Source: Jaminaea rosea (lineage: Eukaryota; Basidiomycota; Exobasidiomycetes; Microstromatales). Taken from it: DNA of 64,000 nt. The position numbers and the translations under genes are program-made. This document shows positions 20,702 through 31,553 of this stretch, one piece after another. Below the pieces are notes generated by a model. The model was not told the DNA's origin. It did not search any database and saw only the letters and a list, made by a program, of their open reading frames with translations. The stretch covers positions 186,001-250,000 of the forward strand of contig NW_020289989.1 of NCBI RefSeq assembly GCF_003144245.1, written 5' to 3'. Numbering within the stretch: the first letter of the stretch is position 1; each line of letters starts with the position of its first letter.

Positions 20702-22034
20702 ATGGCATCCGCTACTACCGCTCTCGCCTCTGCGGAGCCCACAGTCCGCACCCTCACCTACGCCGATTCTCATCCCGGTCTCACTCTCACCTATATACCA
20801 CCTGCCCCCAAATATGCTAGTTCCTCTCCACCGCTCTTCTTCATCATCCACGGCGGGGCCTTTGTCATTGGTGACTCGCTCTGCATTCCTCCTCACCTTC
20901 TATCCCTGGCGCAGAAGCTGGGAGCAGGGGTGGCTAGTATCAATTATAGGCTCTGCCCCGAGGTCGGGGTCAGACAGGGAATTGAGGACACGCGGGAGGC
21001 TTGGCAATTCGTCTTCGACAAACATGGACTTGGCCAGGAATACTCGGCCAAGCGCACCTTGCTCATCGGCATCAGTGCGGGTGAGTTTGCCTTGCCTTCC
21101 CTCTGTTGACATGTGCTTCTTCTCACTCACCACTTCTTTCCTCTCCGCAGGCGGACAGTACGCCTTCCAACTACTGCTTCGCACCTCACCTGCACAGCAC
21201 CCGGCCGCCTTTCTGAACATCTACGGCGCCGTATCCGTCGATGTCCCACGTTACAGGCAGCCGATTCCAGCTTCGGCCCTGCCTCATCCCCTGCTCGATC
21301 TGCCCGGGCTGGGCTTCCCGCCTCTGAATGGGATAGTGAGGGGATTATTCGTTGCTCCCGAGGCAGTGACGGAGGAGGGAAGCGTGGCTGCCTGGCCTCT
21401 TCCCTTTGAGCTCAAGCTCAATACCAATCTCGCACAGCCTACAGGCTCGATCCTTTCGTTCATCGACGAGCATCTGACCAAGGGTCTCCTTCACCCAGAC
21501 GAGTGTGACGACGAGTGGCTCAATCAGCACTGGATCAAGCGCAATGGTCTCTCCACCTCGCTCTACGAAGCGCTGCAAGCCGGCCGTCGTATGGGACCGG
21601 AGGACGTAGCTCGTGGCCTATTGATGTGGTGGGGCTTCCGTACGGGAACATTCCTTCACATGCTTCGCGACGAGGCTGGTGGGGAGGATACGGAGGCTAT
21701 GCTGGATAATGTGGACATTCTGCGCCGCCTCGAGGCAGACCACAATGCAGCTCGTGGGGCCACGAAAGGCTTCTATGCCTCCACGCCTCTGCCTGCCTTG
21801 CCTGCCCGCTTCCCATCCACGTACACTGTGCACGGCACTAATGACAACCTGCTGCCCTGCTGGGTGAGCGAGCGTTTCCATGAGTTGATGAAGCAGCGCG
21901 GAGAGGATTCCACGTTGGTGCTGGTGCAGGGCGAGGATCATGGCTTTGATTCTATCAGGTGGGCGGGCGGGGAAGGTCAGGAAGAGAACAAGCTCGAGGG
22001 GTGGGTGAGGGCGAAGCTCGGCGTGGAGGGTTGA
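20702..22034 (+). CDS. Alpha/beta hydrolase, HSL-type (HGG) esterase/lipase
   Basis: Exons 20702-21080 and 21151-22034 (420 residues). Splicing joins ISA-G to GQYAF, rebuilding the nucleophile elbow. Features: oxyanion-hole motif HGGAFVIGD near residue 48, then SINYRLCPE, nucleophile elbow GISAGG, acid residue in HGTNDNLLP and catalytic His in GEDHGFD. This is the hormone-sensitive-lipase/arylacetamide-deacetylase type, acting on short ester or amide substrates, probably cytosolic because no signal peptide is seen. The intron has a GTGAGT donor and CTCTCCGCAG acceptor. It is divergent from the Dal5-type transporter. Substrate unknown. Confidence 0.85.
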
Positions 22035-22728
22035 GCGCGAAGACGACTAAAACGATTCAATGTCACCGATGCTACATCTCAGAAGCCCAATGTTATAAAG
22101 CCTTGACTCTTGCGAGCTCGCATCGCCGTCGCGCGTCACTTGGTGTTTGTATGGGCTTCAGATTGAGCTGGCAGAAGGAAGCGCGCGTGCAGAAAAGTTG
22201 GGCAGCCAAGACTTGAAAGAGGAGAAGAGAGCGTACGTGGTGCCGCTGAAGATATGGAATGAATGCGAAAGGGAAGTGGTGTCGCGTCGACCGTCCGTCG
22301 CTGTATGGAGTATCGATTCCGGGTTCACCAGCTGACTAAGTGAGCTTCAAGACTGTAGAATTCCGCTCTGATTGTCAACGCGATGCGCTTCTTGACTTGG
22401 CTCAGCTGAGGAGACACACGTCGGAGGCGGTGCGTTTGGGTATGTGGCGGATTGGTCGCGTGGTGATCGTGGAGAGTGCCCTGCTTGCGGCAGGGAAGGA
22501 CGAGGTGGTCTGGGGTCCGAAGCCGCTTCGGTTGGGCTAGATAGTGTTGATGCTGTGACTGGAGTCGAGGTCGCGCCTGCCATCTCGTGTGGCGTGACCA
22601 CTCGCCGCTGCCTTGCTTTCTGTTTCGCTCCCTCGCCCCTGCCTTCCTGTCTCTTCCTTCAACTCCTCCCTCTCCCTCCCTTTCTTGCCCAACCGAACAG
22701 GCCTTTTTCCTGTGGCGAGGCCGCCCGC
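22035..22728. other. Convergent intergenic region, hydrolase / G-alpha
   Basis: About 690 bp between two stop codons. Several short ORFs are present, but they have no homologous motif and overlap the 3' flanks. Nothing else was recognised. Confidence 0.5.
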
Positions 22729-23963
22729 CTACAACAACCCACAACTCCTCAGGTTCAATGTAATGATAATATCGTTGACGGCCGACAGCACGAACTTGAT
22801 CTGTTGCGTGTCGGTCGCGCACGTGAAATGGGTATAGATCGTCTTTGTCGGCGCCTGATTCAGGGAGACGAAGCGCTGGACAATGTACTCCGAGGCGGCA
22901 TTGTAAACCTCGTCCGGATTGTTGTGTGCAGAGGGGGGAAGCTGGAAGTCGGAAAAGTAGTCGGAGAGAGGGGAGGTGAGGAGCTTAGAGCGGAACAGGT
23001 CCTGTGTGTGCGCGAGGGGGAGACGTCAGTGAAGGGCTCCTGGCCGGACTCCTGGCCTGCTTTTTCGGGCACACACTCACGATCTTGTTGAGGAACAAGA
23101 TGATACTTGTCCTGACGAACCATCGCGAGTTGCAGATGGAGTCAAAGAGCGTGAGAGCCTCCTGCATGCGATTCACGTTTTGATCTTCGTAGAGCAGCTG
23201 GTCGTACTCTGAGATGGCGACGAGGAAAATGATGGCTGTCACGTTCTCGAAGCAGTGGATCCACTTCTTTCGCTCTGAGCGTTGTCCTCCGACGTCGAAG
23301 ACCTGGCGCGGGGGCAGACGAAGCAGGTGAGTGGGAGGTGAAAGCTCGGTGGGCTCAGCGCTCGGCGCTCACCTTGTAGTTCAAGTCGCCAATCTGGAAA
23401 TGCGTCTCGGTGATGCCCGTCGTCTTTACTCGCGATCGCAGCACATCCTGATCATTGGGCACGTAATCGGGCGCGGCCATCCTCTCAATAGAGTCAAAGT
23501 AATATCTCGCACTGTCGTTGAGCTGGTACTCTCTGCTGCGCTCTACACAAGCCTGAACCCCCCTGTCCATCCATAGTCCGTAGATGGCGTCGGCTACCTC
23601 CCTCGGCAGGCGGTCCGTCTCTACCTGGCTGGGCAGGCCCAGGATAATCTCTGCTCGCGGAGCATTGTTGCCGTCTGCGAGGGGGATGTCCAAGTTCTCC
23701 ATTGCGTCCAAGACGACACGCATGGATTGGAGTGTATTGGAGTAGATGATCTCCTTGTAGCTGAGGCGCTCCTCGACGGAGTAGGCTCCGTGGTTGATGA
23801 GCTTAAGCTGCTTGAGGATCGTAGACTTGCCTGACTCTCCAGCACCGAGGAGGAGCATCTTGATCTCATTGCGTGCTGCAATTCGATCCTTCTTGAGCTG
23901 CGCTTCGATCTCCTCGTTGCGGGCCGCAAGCTCGCGGTCTTCCTTTGAGGGGCCGCAACCCAT
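22729..23963 (-). CDS. Heterotrimeric G protein alpha subunit (fungal group I, G-alpha-i-like)
   Basis: Exons 23963-23373, 23302-23081 and 23001-22729 (phase 0 junctions, 361 residues). The N-terminus MGCGPS carries the myristoylation Gly2 and palmitoylation Cys3. P-loop GAGESGKST is at 40-48, the switch I region is [11 protein letters not shown], switch II is [16 protein letters not shown] is at 269-272 (rebuilt by splicing exons 2 and 3), and TCATDT follows. The C-terminus is CGLL with Cys at -4, the pertussis-toxin-type position of G-alpha-i proteins. All guanine-binding residues look intact. Such subunits couple pheromone or nutrient receptors to cAMP/MAPK signalling at the plasma membrane. 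Confidence 0.95.
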
Positions 23964-24868
23964 GACGTGCGAGGTCGAGGAGTGCGGAAGGGTGTGGGAG
24001 GGTTGGGAAGGAGCAAGGAAGAGGTGGTGGTGATGTTGGTGGTCGTGATCACTGTGCTAGCTGCGTCGAGTCTGAGCGCACAAAGGAGTCGACGGCGAGA
24101 ACGGCGAGGAGGTCGCAGGGAGAGGGAGGAGTGAGTGGTGAGGAGAACAACGGAGGAGCAGCCGCCGTGCATCCCTCGCTCTCGCTCGCGCTCGCGCCCT
24201 GTTCCTCTCGTCGAGAAGCGCCAATCTCGCCCGGGCGCCAGCCAGGCCACACAGGCCACCCGGTCCATCGCCCCGCTCTGCCCACCCGCCCGTCTGCTCC
24301 GCCGCCCTACGCCGCCCTACGCCGCCCTCTACGCCTTCCAATTTTGGTCCCCCGCTGCAGCCAGCGCGGGGACAGACTCGAGGCTGCGAAGTTGAGGAGC
24401 GATTGCATCGATCAAGATCGTGACGAACAAAGGAGGGGAGGACTCAGAATTGAATCGAGAGTAGTGCGAAGGGTCCTGGCTGCTACCAGCCAGTCATCGT
24501 GAGGCCAGTGGGCTCGCACAGTGGCCCTCTCCTCCAAAATGCCCTCTCGCGAGGTCGTGTCGCCGGATCTCGACCTGCCTACCTCTCTTCCATATCAGTT
24601 TTCCAGATCGATCATTGAGCCCTTGATGTCCCTCCGAAATTGAAAGCGCCTCCTCTTCCACCACAAAGCCATCCACCCAGCCTTGCTCCTATCTGCAAGA
24701 CGGTTGACCGGAGGATCCGGGCCCACTCTCACGCAGACGCAAGCACGCACACGACTTGCTGCAACTCCACCTTGAGCCGAGCCCTATCCGCCTTCCGTAC
24801 CCACCATTCATCACTCCTTGCTTCGCAGCCCAGCCCAGCCCAGCCCACGTCGTCAAGGCATCCGCGGC
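23964..24868. other. Divergent promoter region, G-alpha / HIT gene
   Basis: About 900 bp between two start codons. It contains a 10-bp direct repeat (gccgccctac, two perfect copies plus a partial) at 24301-24330 and pyrimidine-rich tracts toward the HIT gene. No RNA gene was recognised. Confidence 0.5.
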
Positions 24869-25629
24869 ATGACCACCTTTACCCTCTCATCCTTCCGCGA
24901 TCGTCCTCTTCAAGGTCGTGATGATTGTACATTCTGCCAAATCGCATCCGGCTCCCAGCCCGCTCACCTAGTCTACGAATCGGAACGATGCCTTGCCTTT
25001 CTAGATATCCTGCCTATCAGGAGGGGTCATGTGCTCGTGGTGCCCAGGAGACATGTGGACAATCTGGCAGCGCTGAGTGTGGTTGAGAGCAATGGGAGCA
25101 AGACGGGTGAGGCGGGTGAGGCCGAGGAGTTCATTAGGGGACTGGTGGTGGTAACAAGAGGGGTCGGCAAGGGTGAGCTTGCCAATGCGTCGCCGAGAGA
25201 GCGGCGTCTAAGTGACCGCTGCCCTGTATGCGCTTCCACACAGCTCTGGAAGACGATCGGTTACAAATTATCACGAATCAGGTCTACGGTCAAGTCGTGC
25301 CGCATGTTAGTCAGGCAGCGATGGTCTTTCGAGCCGAGTTGAACGCTGACAGCACGCTACGCTCACAGCTTCATTTTCACATCGTCCCTGCACCCCCTTT
25401 GCCAGGTTCCACGCCCTCACTGTCGTCCTCAACAGCATCCTCGCGGACGTCTCCGAAAAAGGAGACCCCTCCGCCACAACGCAGTCTCCTCCCCCTCATC
25501 GGGCACGGTCGCGATGAGCTCGATGATGACGAGGCGGTAGAGCTCGCGAGGCAAATACGTGCGGCGGTCGACGAGGTGGTGAAGGAGGAGACTGCGAGAA
25601 GAACAGGCGGTCCGGATGCCAAGTTGTGA
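24869..25629 (+). CDS. HIT-family nucleotide hydrolase/transferase (HINT-like)
   Basis: Exons 24869-25172, 25244-25305 and 25369-25629 (208 residues). Features: CTFCQIASG with a Cys pair, YESERCLAFLDILPIRRGHVLVVPRRH, then after splicing NQVYGQVVPHLHFHIVP. The HIT triad is His122-x-His124-x-His126, and the second intron falls exactly inside it. Unspliced reading gives a false ending, so splicing is well supported. The second intron has a less common GTTAGT donor with a CTGAC branch. The family cleaves nucleoside phosphoramidates or other nucleotidyl bonds. The Ser/Thr-rich C-terminal insertion is unusual but downstream of the catalytic core. Convergent with RAD23. Confidence 0.9.
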
Positions 25630-25801
25630 TGCACGACGGTTTGCAGAGATTCGTCAATGCACGGATGGAAAGGTGGATGGCAACTAGCTGTCGTCTACCT
25701 CCTCGTATCGCATTTCTTCAATGATATCCCAGCGAGTCGTCATTGCTCGCTCTTCACCCTCCTCAATTCTTCATTCCATCGTTGCGACTGGCGCGCCCTG
25801 C

Positions 25802-27230
25802 CTACCAGTCGCCCTCGTTCTCGTAATAGAACTGCACCGCCATTTCGATGTTCCTCCCGCACATCAGATAGACCTCGATGGCCCTCTCTTGCGGAATCCC
25901 CATCGCGGTAATCTGCCCAACGGCAGCCTGGTCCTCCGTGCTGAGCTGATCAAAGCTGGGAATCTCCACCTCCTGCCCACCAGCCCCAGCGAGCCCTTCG
26001 AGTCCTTCGGCTCCTCCGCCAGAGTTCATGTTGGCGAGGAGAGAGAGAACACCTTGCGGGTCGGCGTTGAGGGCTTGAGCGAGCTGAGGATTGGATTGCG
26101 CAATGGCTTGAATGAGAGGCTGGAGGGCGGCAGGGTTCTCCTGGACAAGCTGCTGCAACTGCGAGATCATGGCTGGGTTGCCAAGGTCGAGGACCGTCTC
26201 CTCGCCTTCTTCGTCGTCTCCGCCGCCTGCGCCGGCCAGAGCACCGAGACCACCTGCTCCAGCGCCCGCGCCTGCACCACGAGCGCCGCCACGTCCACCG
26301 CCGCCCTGTGCTGCTGCGGCTGCTTGCTCAAAGAGGTTGCCAGAACGCTGCGTCGGGGCAGCAGCGGCAGCTGGCCGGGCACCTGCCTGGGGCGATGCTG
26401 CTGCTTCTGCCCCTGCTCCAGCGCCCCCCTGCTGAGCACCCTGCTGAGCCTGGGCAGCAGGCTGTGGCCCTGCGCCCTCTGGGATACCCGTCATCAGGTA
26501 CTCCACAGCTCGGTCAGGGTTGTTGTAGCTGGCACGCAGCGCCCTCTGGATTTGGTCGCGTTCGAAGCCCATCTCCATCATGTTTTGGATCACGCCCTCC
26601 AGTTGAGGGCCAGTGACGAAGGAAGGGTCTGAGGAAGCTGGAGCAGCGGCTGCAGCTGGCGCCTGAGTGGGCGCGTCGCTGCTTGCTGGTGCTGCTGCGG
26701 GTGCGGGTGCGGGGGCTGAAGTGGTCGACGGAGCATCTGAAGCAGGGGCAGCAGCAGGTGCGGCTGCGGGTGCGTTCGAAGCAGGGGCTGCTGAAGTGCT
26801 AGTAGACGCTGAAGCGGCAGCAGGGGCTGCGGCTGCCTCTGGCTTGGGCGCCTTGGGCTGCGATGAGGGCCAGGAGAAGATGTGAGCTGCCTCTCCATCG
26901 TGCATACACGCCGTCTTCGCTGCGATTAGCTCACCTTCGAGACCATCAAGACAAGGAATCCCTTCTCCGTAACATTAGCAGCCTCGACGGTTTGGTCATC
27001 CGTGAGGATCTTGCCCGAGTAGATGATCTTCTGCTGCTCGACGGCATGGCCCTTTTCAGCTGAGATCTTGGCTTTGACCGAGGCGATCTAGGCGTGGGGA
27101 GGTGCGAGAAGGTGTGAGCTCTCCTTCCAGCCAGCACTGATCGTCACTCTGCCCTTTTGCTCACGGTATCCGATGGCTGAGCCTCGAGCGAGAAGTTGCC
27201 GCCCTGCAGCGATTTGACTGTGAGCTTCAT
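25802..27230 (-). CDS. RAD23: RAD23, UBL-UBA nucleotide-excision repair / proteasome shuttle
   Basis: Exons 27230-27165, 27087-26935 and 26857-25802 (424 residues, all phase 0). Residues 1-73 form the ubiquitin-like domain ([16 protein letters not shown], then [16 protein letters not shown]). A long Ala/Pro-rich linker follows, then UBA1 ([18 protein letters not shown], about 155-200), the XPC/Rad4-binding domain ([16 protein letters not shown], about 290-345) and UBA2 ([18 protein letters not shown]) close to the C-terminus, ending ENEGDW. The protein stabilises Rad4/XPC and carries ubiquitylated proteins to the proteasome. It is divergent from TOP1 with 334 bp between start codons. Confidence 0.95.
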
Positions 27231-27564
27231 GGCGTTTGAAGATTAGCGGTTGCGATTGTTCGAAAGGAAAGGTGGCGGACGGGGCGTCGTGGCCGCCTCG
27301 CTCTGAGCTCCACCTCTCACCGCTCTCTCTGTCTGCAGCGACGCGTGGCATTCGAAATGCGCGCGAGGCGGAAGCGCGAGGTGAGACAGGCGACGGGCGA
27401 CGAGCGACGAGGACGAAAGGCACAAGACAATGGCAATCAGAGACGGGCAAAGCTGCGCATCTTCCCTTCCTTACCAACGCAACGCGACCCTCCCAGCACA
27501 GAGGCTCGTCCTTTCATCTCTATACGTCACAGACCCACGTCAGGGACTGACTTGAACGCCAGCA
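27231..27564. promoter_or_regulatory. Divergent promoter region of RAD23 and TOP1
   Basis: 334 bp between two ATGs of nuclear genome-maintenance genes. Pyrimidine-rich stretches lie close to the TOP1 start. No recognised regulatory element was identified by eye. Confidence 0.4.
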
Positions 27565-30500
27565 ATGGAGCTCTCCAAGCCTGCCTCTGCGGGCTCGGCG
27601 GGTGCAAAGCCTTCGTCCTCGTCCAAGAGCGCGGCAGCGAATGGAAATGGCCACGCCTCGGGCTCGACTGTCCGCAAGCACAAGGCAATCGTCGCTTCGA
27701 GTGACGAGGACGATGACGCGCCTCTGGCCAAGCGGCCTAAGCCTGCTCAATCCGCGAAGCCCTCTTCCAACGGCGCAGCCAAAGCCAAGGCTGAGAGCGA
27801 CAGCGACTCCGATGTGCCCTTGACCAAGGCAAAGAAGCCCGCAAGCGCGTCGAAGCCTGCGAGCGCGTCGAAGCCTCGGTCGAGCACCTCCAATGCCACC
27901 GCATCCTCGTCGAAGCGACCCATCGTGAAGGCTGAGCCCGACGACTCAGACGACGAGCCGCTGGGTAATCGCTCCAAGCCCGCAGCCAAGGCCTCTTCGT
28001 CACGCGCTCCTCCTCCAGCGAAGCGCGCCAAGGTTAAGTCGGAGACGCCTGACCATGACGATGACGAAGATGAGGAGGAGGAAGAAGAAGAGGAAGATGG
28101 AGACGAAGACGACGACGAGGAGGGCGGCAGCAAGAAGGGCGCGGTCAAGCACAGCGGCGATGGCTCGCAGATGTGGAACACGCTCTACCACACCGGTCCG
28201 CGCTTCCCTCCTCCGTACGAGCCCCTGCCTCGTGACATCAAGATGAAGTACAACGGGCAGCCGGTCGATTTGCCGCCCAATGCCGAGGAGGCAGCTCTTT
28301 TCTACGCCGTCAAGCTCGAGACTCCTTACGTCAAGGACCCCACCTTCAACACCAACTTCTTCCGCGACTTCCAAGCCATCCTCAAGAAGAATCCGCCGCG
28401 TGACGGGACCAAGATTACCGACTTCAAGCGCTGCGACTTTGCCCAGATGTGCGAGTACCAAAAGGGATTGAAGGAGGCGGAGAAGGAGCGAAAGAAGAAA
28501 CTCGCTCCATCGGCCCGGAAGAAGGAGCAGGCAGACAAGAAGGCTGCAGACGAGGAGATGAAGTCGTGCATAGTCGATGGCAATCGTCAACGTGTGGGCA
28601 ATGTCATGGTCGAGCCGCCCGCCCTCTTCATGGGTCGTGGTCAACACCCGAAGCGCGGCCAGATCAAGCCTCGCGTCCAGCCCGAAGAGATCACCATCAA
28701 TCACACGCTCAAGGACCCAAAGCATCCTCCGCCTGCCGCGCCTGATGGCCACAACTGGAAGGCCGTCGTCGAGATGAAAGACGTCACCTGGCTCGCGCAC
28801 TGGATCGACTTCAACGGCAACTACAAGTACGTCTATCTCGATGCGACTTCCTCATTCAAGTCGAACTCGGACCGCGAGAAGTTCGAGAAGGCGCGCAAGC
28901 TCGACAAGTGCGTCAAGAAGCTGCGCAAGCGCGTCGAAGAGATGCTCGTCAGTAAGAGCAGGCAGGAGCGACAGCTGGGAACGGTCATCTGGTTGATCGA
29001 CAACTACTCGCTACGTGCGGGCAACGAGAAGGGGGAGGACGAGGCTGCTACGTACGGCGTGTGTTCGCTATTGGTTGAGCACGTGCGCGACTTGGCAGAC
29101 GAGGAGAACAAGGTCACGCTTGAGTTCTTGGGCAAAGACTCGATGCTGTTCAAGGAGGTCTTGGAGGTGCCGGAGCGCGTCTTCAAAAACATCAAGATGT
29201 TTACGCGGTCGACCAAGGATGCAAAGGGCGAGATTGCCTTCAAGAAGAAAAGCGATGCAATCTTTGAGCGTGTGGACACCAGCGATGTGAGTGGACGCGG
29301 AGTGGATGAAATGGGTACGATGCTGATCTGCTTTTTTGCGCCACGCACCAGGTCAACAAATTCCTCCGTGATCCCAAGCAAGGCGGTATGCCCGGCCTCT
29401 CAGCCAAGGTCTTCCGTACCTACAATGCCTCCACGACGTTCCAGGGCCTGCTGAACAAGACGGCCGCCAATCTCAAAGAGCGTGGCTTGCAGCCCACACC
29501 GCAGTCGCTCAAGGACGAGTACATGCAGGCCAACCGCCTGGTCGCCATCTTGTGCAACCATCAAAAGACGATCAATCCGCAGGTGGCTGAGCGTCAGGTC
29601 GAGAGGGCGGAACAAAAGCTCGTAGCGTTGAAGTACGACATTCACAAGGAGAGGCAGAAGTGAGTGTGCGCGAGCGCGGCGTACGCAGGGACGAATGCTG
29701 ACCTTCGTGCCCTCACGCGCAGAATCTTGACCGTGCACAAGACTTCCGCCGCAGTCAAGAAGGCGTATCCCGCAAAGGAGTACAAGGACTTCAAGTGGGA
29801 CAACTTCCTCGACTGGGACCTCGAGCTCACCGAGGACGTCATCCGCGAGCACGAGGAGCGAACCATCAACGCCAAGATCACGCGCATGGAGGCTGCCTTT
29901 GAGCGTCAGGAGTTGGAGCGCGAGTATCAGGCCAGCGTCAAGGCAGAGAAGGAGCCTGAGCCTGCAGCGAATGGGAAAAAGCGCGGCAAGAAGACGGCTG
30001 CCAAGGTCGAGAGCGAGGACGAAGATGACGAGAAGGGCAGAGTGGCGAGGGTGAAGACGAAAGAAGAGGTCGAGGAGGACAAGGAGCGCCTTCAAGAGCA
30101 GCTTAAGACGTTGGCAAAGGAGCGCAAAACGGGCAAGTCACAGCTCGATCCCGACTCCATCAAGGTAGACGTGTGCGCACGCAAGATCAAATCGAAGCTC
30201 GAGCAGATCCGCAAGTTCGAGCAGGAGATGGAGTCCAAGAACAAAACGAGCGACGTGAGCTTGGGCACGTCGAAGCTCAACTACATCGACCCGCGCTGTA
30301 CCGTCTCGTGGCTGAAGCACTGGGATCGCGAGCTGCAGAAGCTCGACCCAGTGGAGCCTGCGCCGAAGAAGGGCAAGGGAGCCAAGGACGAGCCGCAAGA
30401 CGACAAGAAGAAGGTCAAAAAGGGCGCTGCCCCCGCTGCAGAGTCGGACAAGCTGGAGCTCAACCTCGCCAAGCTCCCCATTGGACAGTACTTCCCGATG

Positions 30501-30845
30501 ACGATGCAAAAGAAGTTCCGCTGGGCAGACTACGACGACAATGGCAAGGCGGGTCTGCCAAGCAGCTGGGTCTTTGTTGAGCGAGCAGAGGAGAAGACGC
30601 GCACTAACTACTCGAGCGCGCAGAAGAGAGAGATCGAAGAGTCTCTCGCTGCAACACGCAAGGACGATGTGCAGAGGGGAGGCAAGAAGACGGACGTCAA
30701 GAAGAGTGGCGCAACGGGGGAGGGGACTGGCGCTGCTGGGGGAAGTAAGAAGCCGAGCTCGGCGAACGGCAAGGCAAAGAAGCCAGCCAAGAAGGACGAG
30801 GAGAGCGAGGAGGACTCAGATGTACCGCTGGGCAAGAAGAAGTGA
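27565..30845 (+). CDS. TOP1: DNA topoisomerase I (type IB)
   Basis: Exons 27565-29286, 29352-29659 and 29723-30845 (1,050 residues). The disordered, charged N-terminus (about 200 residues) is followed by the core: WNTLYHTGPRFPPPYEPLP, FFRDFQAIL, MGRGQHPKRGQIKPR, then YSLRAGNEKGEDEAATYGVC carrying a catalytic Arg, and PGLSAKVFRTYNAS. The catalytic tyrosine is Tyr864 in TSKLNYIDPRCTVSW. The enzyme relaxes supercoils by a 3'-phosphotyrosyl intermediate. In yeast and human enzymes about 42 residues follow the tyrosine; here 186 do, through a Lys-rich insertion before the conserved FPMTMQKKFRWADYD element and a further basic tail. Confidence 0.95.
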
Positions 30846-31553
30846 CGGCGAGATAGCGGCGAGATATAGCGTGATGTGCGTCAGCAAATACAGATTCAGA
30901 TAATCATCTAGGCTTCCACGGCCTGCCTGGTGACCACGACGAGGGAATGCGGTGCGCACGCTCAGCATCGCGCACAACACGATCGCTCACACGCTCGGCA
31001 AACCAGCAAACGACACCGCAGTATCGTCGTCTCACGGTGGAATCGATGCAGCCCGTAGCGTCGCCCTGCACCTCTCGGCGCATCATCGCGCTTTGCTATC
31101 AGCAAATGGCGTTGGGCGTGCGCGCTGTCTCGACACGGGGCTGGATACCGTCAACCATCCGGGACTGGTCTGCGATGCTCACACGCTGACCTGCCCTGCT
31201 GCCCGCCCTGCGTTGTGTCCTCGCCTCAACAATCAGCCCAGCAGTCCTCGCGTCGGCCGGGCACAGGCGTCAAGTCGTGTCATTGTCAGCTTCGGACTCG
31301 CACTTGCCCCCCGCCCTGCCTATCTCCCCGTGCAATATCCGCCGGTGTAATGAAAGTGGGAGAACTGCGTTCATCGTGCGCTCGGCTTCGTCGCCGAGCA
31401 ATCGCCCCGTGCATCGTGACACGTCTTGGCTCAGAGTGAGTAGATACAAAAAGGCAAAAGGCAGACGCCACCCTGCTCGAAAGGGAGCGAGTCAGAGCGT
31501 CACCGCCGCTCGAACATACCCTGTCCTCGTCACCATCCTCACCGACCGCAGTC
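30846..31553. other. Intergenic region upstream of the first secreted-protein gene
   Basis: About 700 bp holding the TOP1 3' flank and the promoter of the 31,554 gene. ORFs here are short and overlapping on both strands, with no recognised domain. Confidence 0.5.

Noticed and set aside
25721-26632. 303-codon plus-strand ORF opposite RAD23
   Set aside because: Antisense shadow of the Ala-rich linker and UBA domains.
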